Assembly (NCBI RefSeq): GCF_036246005.1
Contig: NZ_CP109171.1
Coordinates: 8,234,001-8,298,000 of the forward strand
Origin: Streptomyces sp. NBC_01723
GTDB taxonomy: Bacteria > Actinomycetota > Actinomycetes > Streptomycetales > Streptomycetaceae
DNA length: 64,000 nucleotides
Reading direction: 5' to 3'
A program made the position numbers and the translations under genes. This document shows positions 1 through 8,094 of the stretch, in pieces; position 1 is the first letter of the stretch; each line of letters starts with the position of its first letter. The notes under the pieces were generated by a model that ran no database searches, was not told the DNA's origin, and worked only from the letters and a program-made list of their open reading frames with translations.

Positions 1-14
1 CGTCGCGCCCCGGG

Positions 15-1277
15 TCAGAAGTCCACCGGATCACGTACCAGTGGACACGTCATGCAGTGCCCCCCGCCCCGGCCGCGGCCCAGTTCCGCGCCCACGATCG
101 GGACGACCTCGACGCGGGCCTCGCGGAGCAGGGCGTTGGTGGCGGTGTTGCGGTCGTAGGTGAAGACCACGCCCGGTTCCACCGCCACGGCGTTGTTGCC
201 GCTGTCCCACTGCTGGCGTTCGGAGGCGTAGGCGTCGCCGCCCGTCTCCACCACGCGCAGCGTGGACAGGCCGAGCGCCTTGGCGACGACGTCGACGAAG
301 GGGGTCGTGCCCTCGTCGACGACGTCGAAGCCCGGTGCCCGGTCGGCGGGGCGCAGCGAGAAGGTGTGGACCCCGTCCATGATGCGCGGATAGACGGTGA
401 CGACGTCGCGGTCGGCGAAGGTGAACACCGTGTCCAGGTGCATGGCGGACCGCAGCTTCGGCATCCCGGCGACCACGACGTGCTCGGCCGCGCCGTTGCG
501 GAGCAGCGCGCCTGCGACCTGGGTGATCGCCTGGCGCGAGGTGCGCTCGCTCATGCCCATGAGGACGACGCCGTTGCCCACCGGCATGATGTCCCCGCCC
601 TCGAAGGTGGCCTGCCCCCAGTCGCGTTCGGGGTCGCCCCACCACACCGTCGAGCCCTTGAAGTCGGGGTGGAAGGTGTAGATCGCCTTCATGAGCAGTG
701 TCTCGTCGTGCCGCGCGGGCCAGTAGAGCGGGTTCAGGGTGAGTCCGCCGTACAGCCAGCAGGTGGTGTCGCGGGTGTACAGGGTGTTGGGCAGCGGCGG
801 CATCAGGTACTCGCGCGCGCCGGTCGACTCCCGGGCGAGCGCGAGGTACGGCGAGCGGAAGTCCTCGGGCAGGTCACCGGTGGCGAGACCGCCGACCAGG
901 TACTCCGCGAGTTCGCGGGGCGACAGGGTCTCCAGGTAGGCGCGGGTCGCGTCGACGAGGCCGACGCCGACCCGGTTGGCGACGATCTTCCGGTCGAGGA
1001 GCCATGCCTTCGCCTCCGGGACCGCCATGATCTGCGCCAGCAGGTCGTGCAGTTCCACCACCTCCACTCCGCGCTTGCGCAGTTCGCCGACGAACGCGGC
1101 GTGGTCGCGCTGGGCGTTCTCCACCCACATCACGTCGTCGAAGAGCAGGTCGTCGGAGTTGGTGGGGGTGAGCCGCCGGTGCGCGAGACCCGGCGAACAG
1201 ACCAGGACCTTGCGCAGTCTGCCGACCTCGGAGTGGACGCCGAGCGCGGGCTGCGCGGCGCTCTCGTTGCTGGTCAC
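15..1277 (-). CDS. arcA: arginine deiminase
   Basis: Hydrolyses L-arginine to citrulline and ammonia in the cytoplasm, the first step of the ADI pathway. The 420-residue protein has the family landmarks: an N-terminal [14 protein letters not shown] segment, [12 protein letters not shown] in the core, the MHLDTVF histidine motif and the C-terminal GGGHCMTC with the presumed nucleophile Cys408. The GTG start at 1277 follows an AAGGAGG ribosome site; extending further upstream would run into the permease gene. It lies 20 nt downstream of the antiporter gene on the same strand, so the two form an operon. Ornithine carbamoyltransferase and carbamate kinase genes are not in the window but could lie beyond its left edge. 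Confidence 0.95.
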   Translation of the reverse strand: MTSNESAAQPALGVHSEVGRLRKVLVCSPGLAHRRLTPTNSDDLLFDDVMWVENAQRDHAAFVGELRKRGVEVVELHDLLAQIMAVPEAKAWLLDRKIVANRVGVGLVDATRAYLETLSPRELAEYLVGGLATGDLPEDFRSPYLALARESTGAREYLMPPLPNTLYTRDTTCWLYGGLTLNPLYWPARHDETLLMKAIYTFHPDFKGSTVWWGDPERDWGQATFEGGDIMPVGNGVVLMGMSERTSRQAITQVAGALLRNGAAEHVVVAGMPKLRSAMHLDTVFTFADRDVVTVYPRIMDGVHTFSLRPADRAPGFDVVDEGTTPFVDVVAKALGLSTLRVVETGGDAYASERQQWDSGNNAVAVEPGVVFTYDRNTATNALLREARVEVVPIVGAELGRGRGGGHCMTCPLVRDPVDF

Positions 1278-1297
1278 ACTGCCTCCTTGAGAAGGAT

Positions 1298-2752
1298 TCA
1301 CAGGCTGATCCACCCGGCCGCCAGGGCGACGAGACCGAGTACGGCACCCACCACGGAAACGGCCAGGACGACCAGTTCGCCGGGCGAGAACAGCCGCCGG
1401 CCCCTTTCGCGGCGGGCCATCACGAACAGGGCGGTCGCCGGGGCGTAGAGGATGAAGGACACCAACAGGAACTTCAGACCGGCCGCGTACAGCAAGAACG
1501 CCGTGTACAGGGTCGCGACGACCGCGCAGGTCAGTTCCCGCCGGGAGGTGCGGCCGCCCTCGGTGCGCGGATCGTCCCGGCTGCCGATCCGCACCGCGAA
1601 CGCCGCCGCCAGCAGGTACGGGACCAGGGAGAGGGCGCTGGTCAGGTTGAGCGCGAAGTTGAACGCGTCGTCCGAGAAACTGGTGGCGATCAGCACCACC
1701 TGGGTGAGCAGCGAGGTCATCAGCAGCGCCGGCACGGGCACGTCCACGGCGTTGGCACGGCGCAGGAAGCGCGGCATGTCGTCGTCCTTGGCCGCGACGA
1801 AGAGGACCTCCGCCGCCATCAGTGTCCAGGCCAGGTAGGCACCCAGCACCGACACGATCGGGCCGACGCTGATGAACACCCTGCCCCAGGTGCCGACGGC
1901 CGACTCCAGCACGCCCGCCATGGACGGCTGGCGCAGGCCGGCGATCTCGTCCATCGGCATGATGCCGTACGACACGATGGTGACCGACGCGAAGACGGCG
2001 AAGACGCTGAGGAAGCCCAGCACCGTCGCCCGGCCCACGTCGGAGCGGCGTCTGGCGTGCCGGGAGTAGACACTGGCGCCCTCGACGCCGAGGAAGACGA
2101 AGACGGTGGCCAGCATGGTGCCGCGCACCTGTGTGAACAGCGAACCGGCGTAGTCGGCGCCGCCGAAGTTGTCGGCGAACACACCCGGTTCGAAGTAGAC
2201 CAGGGCCAGGATGACGAAGATGACGATGGGGACGAGCTTGGCGACGGTGACGACCTTGTTGATGGCGGTCGCCTCCTTCACACCGCGCCGGATGATCCAG
2301 AAGAAGGCCCACAGCCCGAGGGAGGACAGGACGACCGCGAGGGCGGTGTCCCCGTCGCCGAGGGCCGGCCAGACGGAGCCCACGGTCGACATGATGAGGA
2401 CCCAGTAGGTCACGTTGCCCACACAGGTGCTGGCCCAGTAGCCGAAGGCGGCGAAGAAACCCAGGTACTCGCCGAAGCCCGCCTTGGCGTACGCGTAGAC
2501 ACCCGCGTCGAGGTCGGGCCGGCGTACGGCCAGGGACTGGAAGACGAAGGCCAGCATCAGCATGCCGGTACCGGCGATCGCCCACGCGATGAGCGCCCCG
2601 GCGACGCCGGTCTCCTCGGCGAACCGCCCCGGCAGTGAGAACACACCTGCGCCCACCATCGACCCGACCACCATGGCGGTCAGGGTGAACAACGGCAGTT
2701 TGGCGGTGGGCGGGGATGCGCCGTCGGCGTCGGAAGCAGCGGCCTGCGACAT
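1298..2752 (-). CDS. arcD: APC-family arginine/ornithine antiporter
   Basis: A 484-residue integral membrane protein with about 12 hydrophobic segments. It carries the APC-superfamily signature [12 protein letters not shown] at residues 30-41 in the first helix. Basic-amino-acid/polyamine antiporters of this type exchange extracellular arginine for ornithine. The assignment as an arginine exchanger rests on the adjacent arcA gene, 20 nt downstream; the fold alone would allow other amino acids. The ATG at 2752 has GGAGGGACGGC directly before it. The gene leads the arcDA operon. No ARG-box-like palindrome was recognised upstream. Confidence 0.88.
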   Translation of the reverse strand: MSQAAASDADGASPPTAKLPLFTLTAMVVGSMVGAGVFSLPGRFAEETGVAGALIAWAIAGTGMLMLAFVFQSLAVRRPDLDAGVYAYAKAGFGEYLGFFAAFGYWASTCVGNVTYWVLIMSTVGSVWPALGDGDTALAVVLSSLGLWAFFWIIRRGVKEATAINKVVTVAKLVPIVIFVILALVYFEPGVFADNFGGADYAGSLFTQVRGTMLATVFVFLGVEGASVYSRHARRRSDVGRATVLGFLSVFAVFASVTIVSYGIMPMDEIAGLRQPSMAGVLESAVGTWGRVFISVGPIVSVLGAYLAWTLMAAEVLFVAAKDDDMPRFLRRANAVDVPVPALLMTSLLTQVVLIATSFSDDAFNFALNLTSALSLVPYLLAAAFAVRIGSRDDPRTEGGRTSRRELTCAVVATLYTAFLLYAAGLKFLLVSFILYAPATALFVMARRERGRRLFSPGELVVLAVSVVGAVLGLVALAAGWISL

Positions 2753-2831
2753 GCCGTCCCTCCGGGTGGCTGGGCGACTGGGACCACTGTGCCTCAGGTG
2801 GCGGAGGCGGGCATCCCGGCCGGGGCGCCGT

Positions 2832-3695
2832 TCACTGCGCGGTACGCAGGTCGGTGCCGCGCCGGGCCAGGCTGAGGACACCCATGACGATCAGGCCCAC
2901 ACCGAGCAGCTGCGGCACGACCCACCAGTCACCGCGCACGTCCTCGCGGTACAGGATCACGCCGAGCAGCAGGCTGACCGTCGCGTCGCCCAGGGTCAGG
3001 GCGGGCTGGGAGGCGACGAGCGGGCCGCCCTGCATGGCGTGCTCAAGGAGCAGCACGGCACACACCCCGGCCACGGCGAACCCGTAGGTCTGCCAGGCGG
3101 TCAGGAATCCGTTCACGCCGTCGGAGTCCAGGACGCGCATGGAGTCCTTCATCAGACCGGCCGTCAGCGCGTAGCACACCGCGGTGGCCGCGCCGAGGCA
3201 TCCGGCGCGGGCCTTGCCGACGGGCCGCTTCAGTCCGGCCGCCGCGAGCAGCACGGCCGCCCCGGCACATGCCGCCAGCGCGGGCACCCAGCGGTCCAGC
3301 GGCACGTCCTCCTCGCCGTGGTCCGGTGCCGCCGAGACCAGCGCGACACCCAGCCCGACGACCACCGCGCCCACGGCGAGCCACATGACCTGGGGCAGCT
3401 TGCCGCCGGTCATCAGCGAGGCGAGCAGCAGGGCCAGCGGAAGCTCCAGCACGAACAGGGGCTGTACGAGTGACAGCGGCCCCGTCGCCAGTGCCACCGC
3501 CTGCCCCACACCGGCCACCACGACGGCCAGCATGCCGCCGAGCCACACGGGCCGCCGGAGCAGGTCGAGGACGAGCCCCGGGCGGAAACCCTGTGACTGC
3601 GGCACGCTCAGCGCGGCACGCCGCTGGAGCACGGTGGCCAGCGCGTTGCTGAACGCGGCGACGAGTGCGAAGAGCACCGGCAGCACAAAGCCCAT
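2832..3695 (-). CDS. DMT-superfamily membrane transporter (EamA/NIPA-like)
   Basis: A 287-residue protein with about nine to ten hydrophobic helices in two similar halves, typical of drug/metabolite transporter permeases. It opens with the helix MGFVLPVLFALVAAFSNA, and helix-breaking Gly/Pro residues are spread through the segments. The substrate cannot be read from sequence; the arrangement resembles NIPA/EamA-type proteins often annotated as integral membrane proteins in Streptomyces. It lies upstream of arcD on the same strand with a 79-nt gap, so readthrough is possible but no functional link is evident. A longer upstream frame exists but is Arg/Pro-rich and shadow-like, so the ATG at 3695 was chosen. 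Confidence 0.8.
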   Translation of the reverse strand: MGFVLPVLFALVAAFSNALATVLQRRAALSVPQSQGFRPGLVLDLLRRPVWLGGMLAVVVAGVGQAVALATGPLSLVQPLFVLELPLALLLASLMTGGKLPQVMWLAVGAVVVGLGVALVSAAPDHGEEDVPLDRWVPALAACAGAAVLLAAAGLKRPVGKARAGCLGAATAVCYALTAGLMKDSMRVLDSDGVNGFLTAWQTYGFAVAGVCAVLLLEHAMQGGPLVASQPALTLGDATVSLLLGVILYREDVRGDWWVVPQLLGVGLIVMGVLSLARRGTDLRTAQ

Positions 3696-3759
3696 CCACC
3701 GATACTCACCCCGATTCCCCCCGGCCGCGCGCCGCACCGCGCCCCGGGGGTCGGTGTGC

Positions 3760-4509
3760 TCAGCTGCCGCCCTGCGCGGACGGCTCCGCGCTCGCGGTGT
3801 CCTGCTTCTGCTTCGGCGCGGCGGCGTCGGTGGCGGTGTAGTAGACCGAGGAACCCTGCTTGGTGCGCTGGGCCAGGTTCTTGGCGACGAGCCCTTCGAG
3901 GGTGGTGCGCACGACCGTGGTCTTGACGTTGCGCTCGGCGTGGGCCTTGCCCAGCGCCGTGGTGACTTCCGCGGCGGACCGCGGCTCGCTCGCCTCGACG
4001 AGGTGGGTCCGTACCAGTTCGACGAGCGTGGGCTGGGTGGTGGCCGGCGCGGGTGCCTTCTTCGCCGCGGGCTTGGCGGCGGCCTTGGTGGCCGCCTTGC
4101 CGGCCTGCTTGGTGCCGGCCTTGGCGGCCTGCTTGGCGGCGGGCTTCGTCGCCGACGGCTTGGTGGCCTGCTTGACGCCCGGCTTCGGTGCGGCGGCCCG
4201 CTTGGGCGCGGTGGCGGCCTTCTTGCCGCGCGAACGCCCGCGGGTGGCCGGCTCGGCGGGGGCGCTGTCGCGCGGCGCGGGCACGGTGGCCGCACCGGTC
4301 GCGGGCTCGGGCGCGGCGATGCCGAGCGCCTGCTGCACGCTCACCAGCAGGGCGTGGTCGTGCTGCAGCGCGGCCAACTGCTGCTGGAGCGCGGTGAGCT
4401 CCGCGCTGACACGTTCCTGCTCCTTGACGTTGCGCTCCAGGTCGTCGGTGACCTGGACGCTGTACTGCGACGCCAGTTGGGTGGCGGACTGCGTCGTGCT
4501 CTCGGACAT
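3760..4509 (-). CDS. histone H1-like Lys/Ala-rich DNA-binding protein
   Basis: A 249-residue protein in three parts. Residues 1-60 are a likely coiled coil (ERNVKEQERVSAELTALQQQ). Residues about 70-160 are a low-complexity Ala/Lys/Pro tail with repeated AAK and TKPA units, like eukaryotic H1 or mycobacterial Hup tails. The C-terminal third, about 160-230, looks like a winged-helix (LVELVRTHLVEASEPRSAAEVTTAL, split across two helices). The combination suggests a nucleoid-associated regulator; it is an inference, not a named family. The ATG at 4509 follows GAGGAG about 10 nt upstream. Two inverted repeats lie in the 187-nt leader. Confidence 0.72.
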   Translation of the reverse strand: MSESTTQSATQLASQYSVQVTDDLERNVKEQERVSAELTALQQQLAALQHDHALLVSVQQALGIAAPEPATGAATVPAPRDSAPAEPATRGRSRGKKAATAPKRAAAPKPGVKQATKPSATKPAAKQAAKAGTKQAGKAATKAAAKPAAKKAPAPATTQPTLVELVRTHLVEASEPRSAAEVTTALGKAHAERNVKTTVVRTTLEGLVAKNLAQRTKQGSSVYYTATDAAAPKQKQDTASAEPSAQGGS

Positions 4510-4620
4510 GAGGGTGACTCTCCTCGATTCGCGGCCGTGAAGGCTCGTGAGGAACGGCGGGACACACAGATAGTACGGACGAACAGCGTCTGTTGTTCCC
4601 CTGTTTGCTGCCGGGCCGGT

Positions 4621-4648
4621 ATACCACGTATGGCCGCCGACGTGGTAT
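4621..4648. promoter_or_regulatory. inverted repeat upstream of the H1-like gene
   Basis: Perfect 9-bp arms, ATACCACGT and ACGTGGTAT, separated by 10 nt, so half-sites are 19 bp apart. It lies 112 nt before the start codon of the H1-like gene and 48 nt past the lipoprotein gene stop. The spacing suits a dimeric repressor operator. A weak terminator for the lipoprotein gene is an alternative, but the arms are not especially GC-rich and there is no T-run. Confidence 0.4.
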
Positions 4649-4669
4649 GTGCCGCCGCAATCTCGTGTG

Positions 4670-4684
4670 TGTGTTCGGAACACA
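4670..4684. promoter_or_regulatory. short palindrome TGTGTTC-G-GAACACA
   Basis: A 7-1-7 perfect inverted repeat just before the lipoprotein gene stop codon and 22 nt from the larger inverted repeat at 4621-4648. A one-base loop cannot form a hairpin, so a protein-binding site is more likely than a terminator. Its role is unknown. Confidence 0.3.
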
Positions 4685-4695
4685 TGGCCCCGCGT

Positions 4696-4986
4696 TCACC
4701 CGCCCTGGGGCACCTCCACGATCTTTCCGTCCTCGTCGACGGTGTGTGTCTGCCAGTAGGTGTCCCACTCGTCGCCGACGTGCTCGGGCACCTTGCCCTC
4801 GGGGTACCGGGTGTAACCCTTGGGCGGTTCCTCGTCGTTGGACACACATGCGCTGCCGGTGCCGCCGACGGACAGGACCGGGTACTCGCCGCCGCCGCAG
4901 GTCGCCTCCTCGACAGAGCAGCCGGTCATGGCCGCCGCCGCGGCCACACAGGCCAGGACCAGATGAACTCGCTTGCCGGTACGCAC
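4696..4986 (-). CDS. small secreted lipoprotein, unknown function
   Basis: A 96-residue protein with a short basic N-terminus, a hydrophobic stretch (VHLVLACVAAAAAM) and the lipobox-like AMTGC with Cys23 as the lipidation site. The mature part has Cys residues at VEEATCGGG and SACVS that could pair, and an acidic, Tyr/Trp-containing tail (DEWDTYWQTHTVDEDGK). The GTG start at 4986 has GAGGGAGCC before it; an in-frame start further upstream would bury the signal peptide. I do not recognise the family. Confidence 0.7.
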   Translation of the reverse strand: MRTGKRVHLVLACVAAAAAMTGCSVEEATCGGGEYPVLSVGGTGSACVSNDEEPPKGYTRYPEGKVPEHVGDEWDTYWQTHTVDEDGKIVEVPQGG

Positions 4987-5057
4987 GATTGGCTCCCTCG
5001 GGTGACTGATGACCCAAGCCTCCCGCGACGTGTGGGACACATCATGAGTACGGATAC

Positions 5058-6026
5058 TCAGTCGGACGTGTCCCGCTGCCCGACGCGCGTGACCAGACGG
5101 TCCACCCGGCGCGCCGCCGCGCGTGCCTCCCGCTCCGCCCCGGTCGCCGACTTCCGGGCCGTACGGGCCGCTTCCTCGGCGTCCCGCCGTTCCCGCCCGG
5201 TCCGGTCGAGGTCCTCGCGTGCCGTGCGCAGTTCGTCCTCCGCGGCCGACACCGCCTCGCGGGCCCGGTCGTGTTCCCCGTCCGCCCGCCGGAGCAGCGT
5301 CTCGGCGTCCGCCTGCCGCGCCTGTGCGTCCCGCAGTTGTTCCGCGGCCCGCTCCGCCTCCTGTTCGGCTCGGGCGAGCTCCTCCTGGCGTTTGCGGCGC
5401 CGCTCGGCGAGTTCGTCCTTGGCCCCGGTGCCGGCAGGTTCCTTACGGGGCGCCGGTGCGGGTTTCGCGGGTGCGGGTGTCGCGGGTGCGGCCGGTGAGG
5501 TGTCCGAGGGGAACTCCGACGGCGGGGTGAGCGCGACCTCCAGGCGACCGCCGGACCACCGGTCGGCCGCGTCCTGGTCGGCGAGGACCGCGCGCAGGGT
5601 CGACTCGACCTCCCGCTGCGCCCCCTGGGACAACCGGTGCCCGGCCTCGTCGGCGAGGTGCGCGGCCTGCCGGGACAGGGCGGCGACGATGCGCCGCCGC
5701 TGCGCCGACAGCTCCCTGAGTCCGGCGGCGTCCAGGGTGCGGTGCGCCTCCCGCAGTGACTGCCCCAGTTCCAGGAACCGTCGGCTCTCCTCCGGCTGGG
5801 AGCGGGCCAGCAGGTTCGCCGCCCAGGCCGCGAGCGTGGGTCTGCGGGCGGCGTGGATCAGCCGCGCGTCCTCCTTGCGGCCGTCCGTCCTCGCGGCGGC
5901 GGCGCGCTCCTCGCGGCGGGAGACGAAGTCGGGCGGCGGTGTCGCGTACAGCTCGTCGAGGACCGACTCGACCGAGCCCGTGTCGGGGGCGCCGGCCTTC
6001 CCGCCCTGCCCGCTCCTGCGCCGCAT
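5058..6026 (-). CDS. coiled-coil hypothetical protein
   Basis: A 322-residue protein without a recognised domain. The N-terminal half is alpha-helical and Arg-rich, with a conserved-looking RRPTLAAWAANLLARSQPEE segment. A Pro/Ala-rich linker near residues 175-205 (TPAPAKPAPAPRKEPAG) precedes about 110 residues of strongly charged heptads (ELARAEQEAERAAEQLRDAQ), almost certainly a coiled coil. There is no signal peptide or membrane helix. The ATG at 6026 follows GGGAGGAGGCGGGAGGG. It is transcribed away from the SGNH hydrolase gene, and the palindrome at 6114-6134 sits in the shared divergent region. Confidence 0.7.
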   Translation of the reverse strand: MRRRSGQGGKAGAPDTGSVESVLDELYATPPPDFVSRREERAAAARTDGRKEDARLIHAARRPTLAAWAANLLARSQPEESRRFLELGQSLREAHRTLDAAGLRELSAQRRRIVAALSRQAAHLADEAGHRLSQGAQREVESTLRAVLADQDAADRWSGGRLEVALTPPSEFPSDTSPAAPATPAPAKPAPAPRKEPAGTGAKDELAERRRKRQEELARAEQEAERAAEQLRDAQARQADAETLLRRADGEHDRAREAVSAAEDELRTAREDLDRTGRERRDAEEAARTARKSATGAEREARAAARRVDRLVTRVGQRDTSD

Positions 6027-6113
6027 GCCCTCCCGCCTCCTCCCTCGGGGCCCGCGCTCGTACCTCCTGTCTACGGTCACCCCGCACGCCCCGCGACCGG
6101 AGCGGCACCCAGT

Positions 6114-6134
6114 TTGCCTAATCGAATTAGGCAA
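6114..6134. promoter_or_regulatory. perfect palindromic operator
   Basis: Two perfect 9-bp arms, TTGCCTAAT and its reverse complement ATTAGGCAA, flank a 3-nt centre (CGA). It is markedly AT-rich for this genome. It lies 51 nt upstream of the SGNH hydrolase start and 87 nt upstream of the divergent coiled-coil gene. The size and TTGCCTAA-type half-site are like MarR-family operators. No MarR or TetR gene is adjacent, so the regulator would act from elsewhere. Confidence 0.65.
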
Positions 6135-6185
6135 GCGCATAATCGACGAAGGAAAGCGCGACGCACCACCATCGCCGGAGGCGAC

Positions 6186-7361
6186 ATGCACACCACGGAC
6201 GGCTGGATCACCACGCCCCTCACCGGGGATCTCCTGCGGGGCGCCCTCGACTTGGAGCGCACGGAGCACGGCCTGCTGCCCCACCGGCTCCCCGCCGCGG
6301 CCCGCGCCCAGAACACCGACGGACAGCTGGCCATGGCCGAGTCCCAGCCCTCCGGCGTACGCCTGGTCCTGCGCACCCGCGCCACCGCGCTCGAACTGGA
6401 CGCCCTGCCCACCAAGCGGTCCTACGTCGGCGCCCCGCCACGCCCGGAGGGGGTCTACGAACTGCTCGTCGACGGCCGCCCGTCGGGCCGGGGCACCGTC
6501 GCGGGCGGCAACACCCTGACCATCGACATGACCACCGGCACGACGGACGTCGAGCGCGGCCCGGTCGGCACCCTGCGCTTCGCCGATCTGCCCGAGGGCG
6601 ACAAGGACATCGAGATCTGGCTGCCGCACAACGAGACGACCGAACTCGTCGCCCTGCGCACCAACGCCCCCGTCGAGCCCGTCCCGGACCACGGCCGCAG
6701 GGTCTGGCTGCACCACGGCAGCTCGATCAGCCACGGCTCCGACGCCGCGGGCCCCACCACCACCTGGCCGGCGCTCGCCGCCACTCTCGGCGGCGTCGAA
6801 CTCGTCAACCTCGGACTGGCCGGCAGTGCCCTGCTCGACCCGTTCACCGCGCGCGCCATGCGCGACACCCCGGCCGACCTGATCAGCGTGAAGATCGGCA
6901 TCAACGTGGTCAACGCCGATCTCATGCGCCTGCGTGCCTTCGGCCCGGCCGTGCACGGCTTCCTCGACACCATCCGCGACGGTCATCCCACCGTTCCGCT
7001 GCTGGTCGTCTCGCCCATTCTCTGCCCCGTCCACGAGGACACCCCCGGCCCCCTCGCCCCCGACTTCTCCGGCGTCGCCGAGGGACGGATGAGCTGGGTG
7101 GCCACGGGCGACCCGGCGGAGCGCGCGAGCGGGAAGCTGACCCTGAACGTCATCCGGGACGAGCTGGCCAGGATCGTGGCGCAGCGGTCCGCCACCGACC
7201 CGCACCTGCACTACCTGGACGGCCGCGAACTCTACGGCGAGGCCGACACCGCCGAGCTGCCCCTGCCCGACGGCCTCCACCCGGACGCGGCCACCCACCG
7301 GAGCATGGGCGAACGCTTCGCCGAGCTGGCCTTCGCCGACCAGGGCGCCTTCAGCGGCTGA
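6186..7361 (+). CDS. SGNH/GDSL-family hydrolase (lipase/esterase-like)
   Basis: A 391-residue cytoplasmic-looking protein. Residues 1-165 form a beta-rich, carbohydrate-esterase-type N-terminal domain. Residues about 170-391 are an SGNH hydrolase: block I HHGSSISHG (Ser180 as likely nucleophile), the glycine block NLGLAGSALL, block III KIGINVVN and block V DGLHPDA with the Asp/His pair. Block I reads G-S-S rather than the usual G-D-S. Such enzymes deacylate esters; the substrate is unknown. The ATG follows GGAGGCGAC. A perfect palindrome at 6114-6134 probably controls it. Confidence 0.85.
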   Translation: MHTTDGWITTPLTGDLLRGALDLERTEHGLLPHRLPAAARAQNTDGQLAMAESQPSGVRLVLRTRATALELDALPTKRSYVGAPPRPEGVYELLVDGRPSGRGTVAGGNTLTIDMTTGTTDVERGPVGTLRFADLPEGDKDIEIWLPHNETTELVALRTNAPVEPVPDHGRRVWLHHGSSISHGSDAAGPTTTWPALAATLGGVELVNLGLAGSALLDPFTARAMRDTPADLISVKIGINVVNADLMRLRAFGPAVHGFLDTIRDGHPTVPLLVVSPILCPVHEDTPGPLAPDFSGVAEGRMSWVATGDPAERASGKLTLNVIRDELARIVAQRSATDPHLHYLDGRELYGEADTAELPLPDGLHPDAATHRSMGERFAELAFADQGAFSG

Positions 7362-7371
7362 CCCCGGCCAC

Positions 7372-8070
7372 TCACGCCCCGACGACCGCGGCGAAGCGCC
7401 GGGCGACCTCGTGCCAGACCGCCTCGGCCGCGGGCTCGTCGCGCTCCGCCCGGCGGGACAGCTCCACCGGGTCCAGTCCTCTCGCCCGGAGCCGCCCGGC
7501 GTCCCACGCCCGGACCCGGTCCGCCCCGGCCTCGGGATGGAACTGCACGCCCCACGCCCGCTCACCGACGCGGAACGCCTGGTACGGGCACCGCTCGCTC
7601 TCCATCAGCCAGGTGGCGCCGGGCGGCAGGGAGGTGACGGCGTCCTTGTGGTGCTCGACCGCCGTCACCCGTGACGGCAGCCCCCGCAGGAGCGGATCGT
7701 CCCCGGCCTCGGACCGCAGGCTCAGCGGCGTGCTCCCGAACTCCGGTTCGCCGTGGTCGCCCCGCACGGTCCCACCGGCGACCCGGGCGAGCAACTGCCC
7801 GCCCAGACAGATCCCGAACACGGCGGCACCCCGCTCCACCGCCTCCGCGACCACCGCGCGGGTCGGCGCGAGCCAGGGCGCCCGCTCGTCGTCGTCGGGC
7901 AGATAGCCGCCGCCGAGCACCACCACGCCCTCGTGCTCCGCACGCCGGGGGAGTGGCGCACCGGCGTAAGCGTGGACCACGTCCAGCGAGAGCCCCTCCG
8001 CGACCAGCCAGTCACCGAGCCGGCCCGGCCCGCCACCGGCATGGTTCTGCACCACGAGCACCCGCGGCAT
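7372..8070 (-). CDS. class I glutamine amidotransferase-like protein
   Basis: A 232-residue single-domain class I GATase. The triad is visible: Cys88 in the nucleophile elbow GICLGGQ, His178 and Glu180 in VQFHPEA. Free-standing GATase domains of this type resemble GMP-synthase-like subunits and gamma-glutamyl hydrolases of polyamine or amino-acid pathways; the acceptor is unknown. The 24-nt gap to the FemX-like gene upstream on the same strand suggests co-transcription, although a cell-wall role is only an inference. It ends 10 nt from the convergent SGNH gene. Confidence 0.82.
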   Translation of the reverse strand: MPRVLVVQNHAGGGPGRLGDWLVAEGLSLDVVHAYAGAPLPRRAEHEGVVVLGGGYLPDDDERAPWLAPTRAVVAEAVERGAAVFGICLGGQLLARVAGGTVRGDHGEPEFGSTPLSLRSEAGDDPLLRGLPSRVTAVEHHKDAVTSLPPGATWLMESERCPYQAFRVGERAWGVQFHPEAGADRVRAWDAGRLRARGLDPVELSRRAERDEPAAEAVWHEVARRFAAVVGA

Positions 8071-8094
8071 CGCCCACCCCCACGCTCCCGCGCC

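Noticed and set aside
4060..4200. Short repeated GGCCTTG/GCGGC-type tracts that could suggest a repeat array or CRISPR
   Set aside because: They encode the Lys/Ala tail of the H1-like protein. Unit length and spacing are irregular and there are no unique spacers.
3184..6519. A 1,111-codon plus-strand open frame
   Set aside because: Arg/Ser/Ala/Pro-rich composition and position opposite several well-supported minus-strand genes. It is a by-product of high-GC codon bias.
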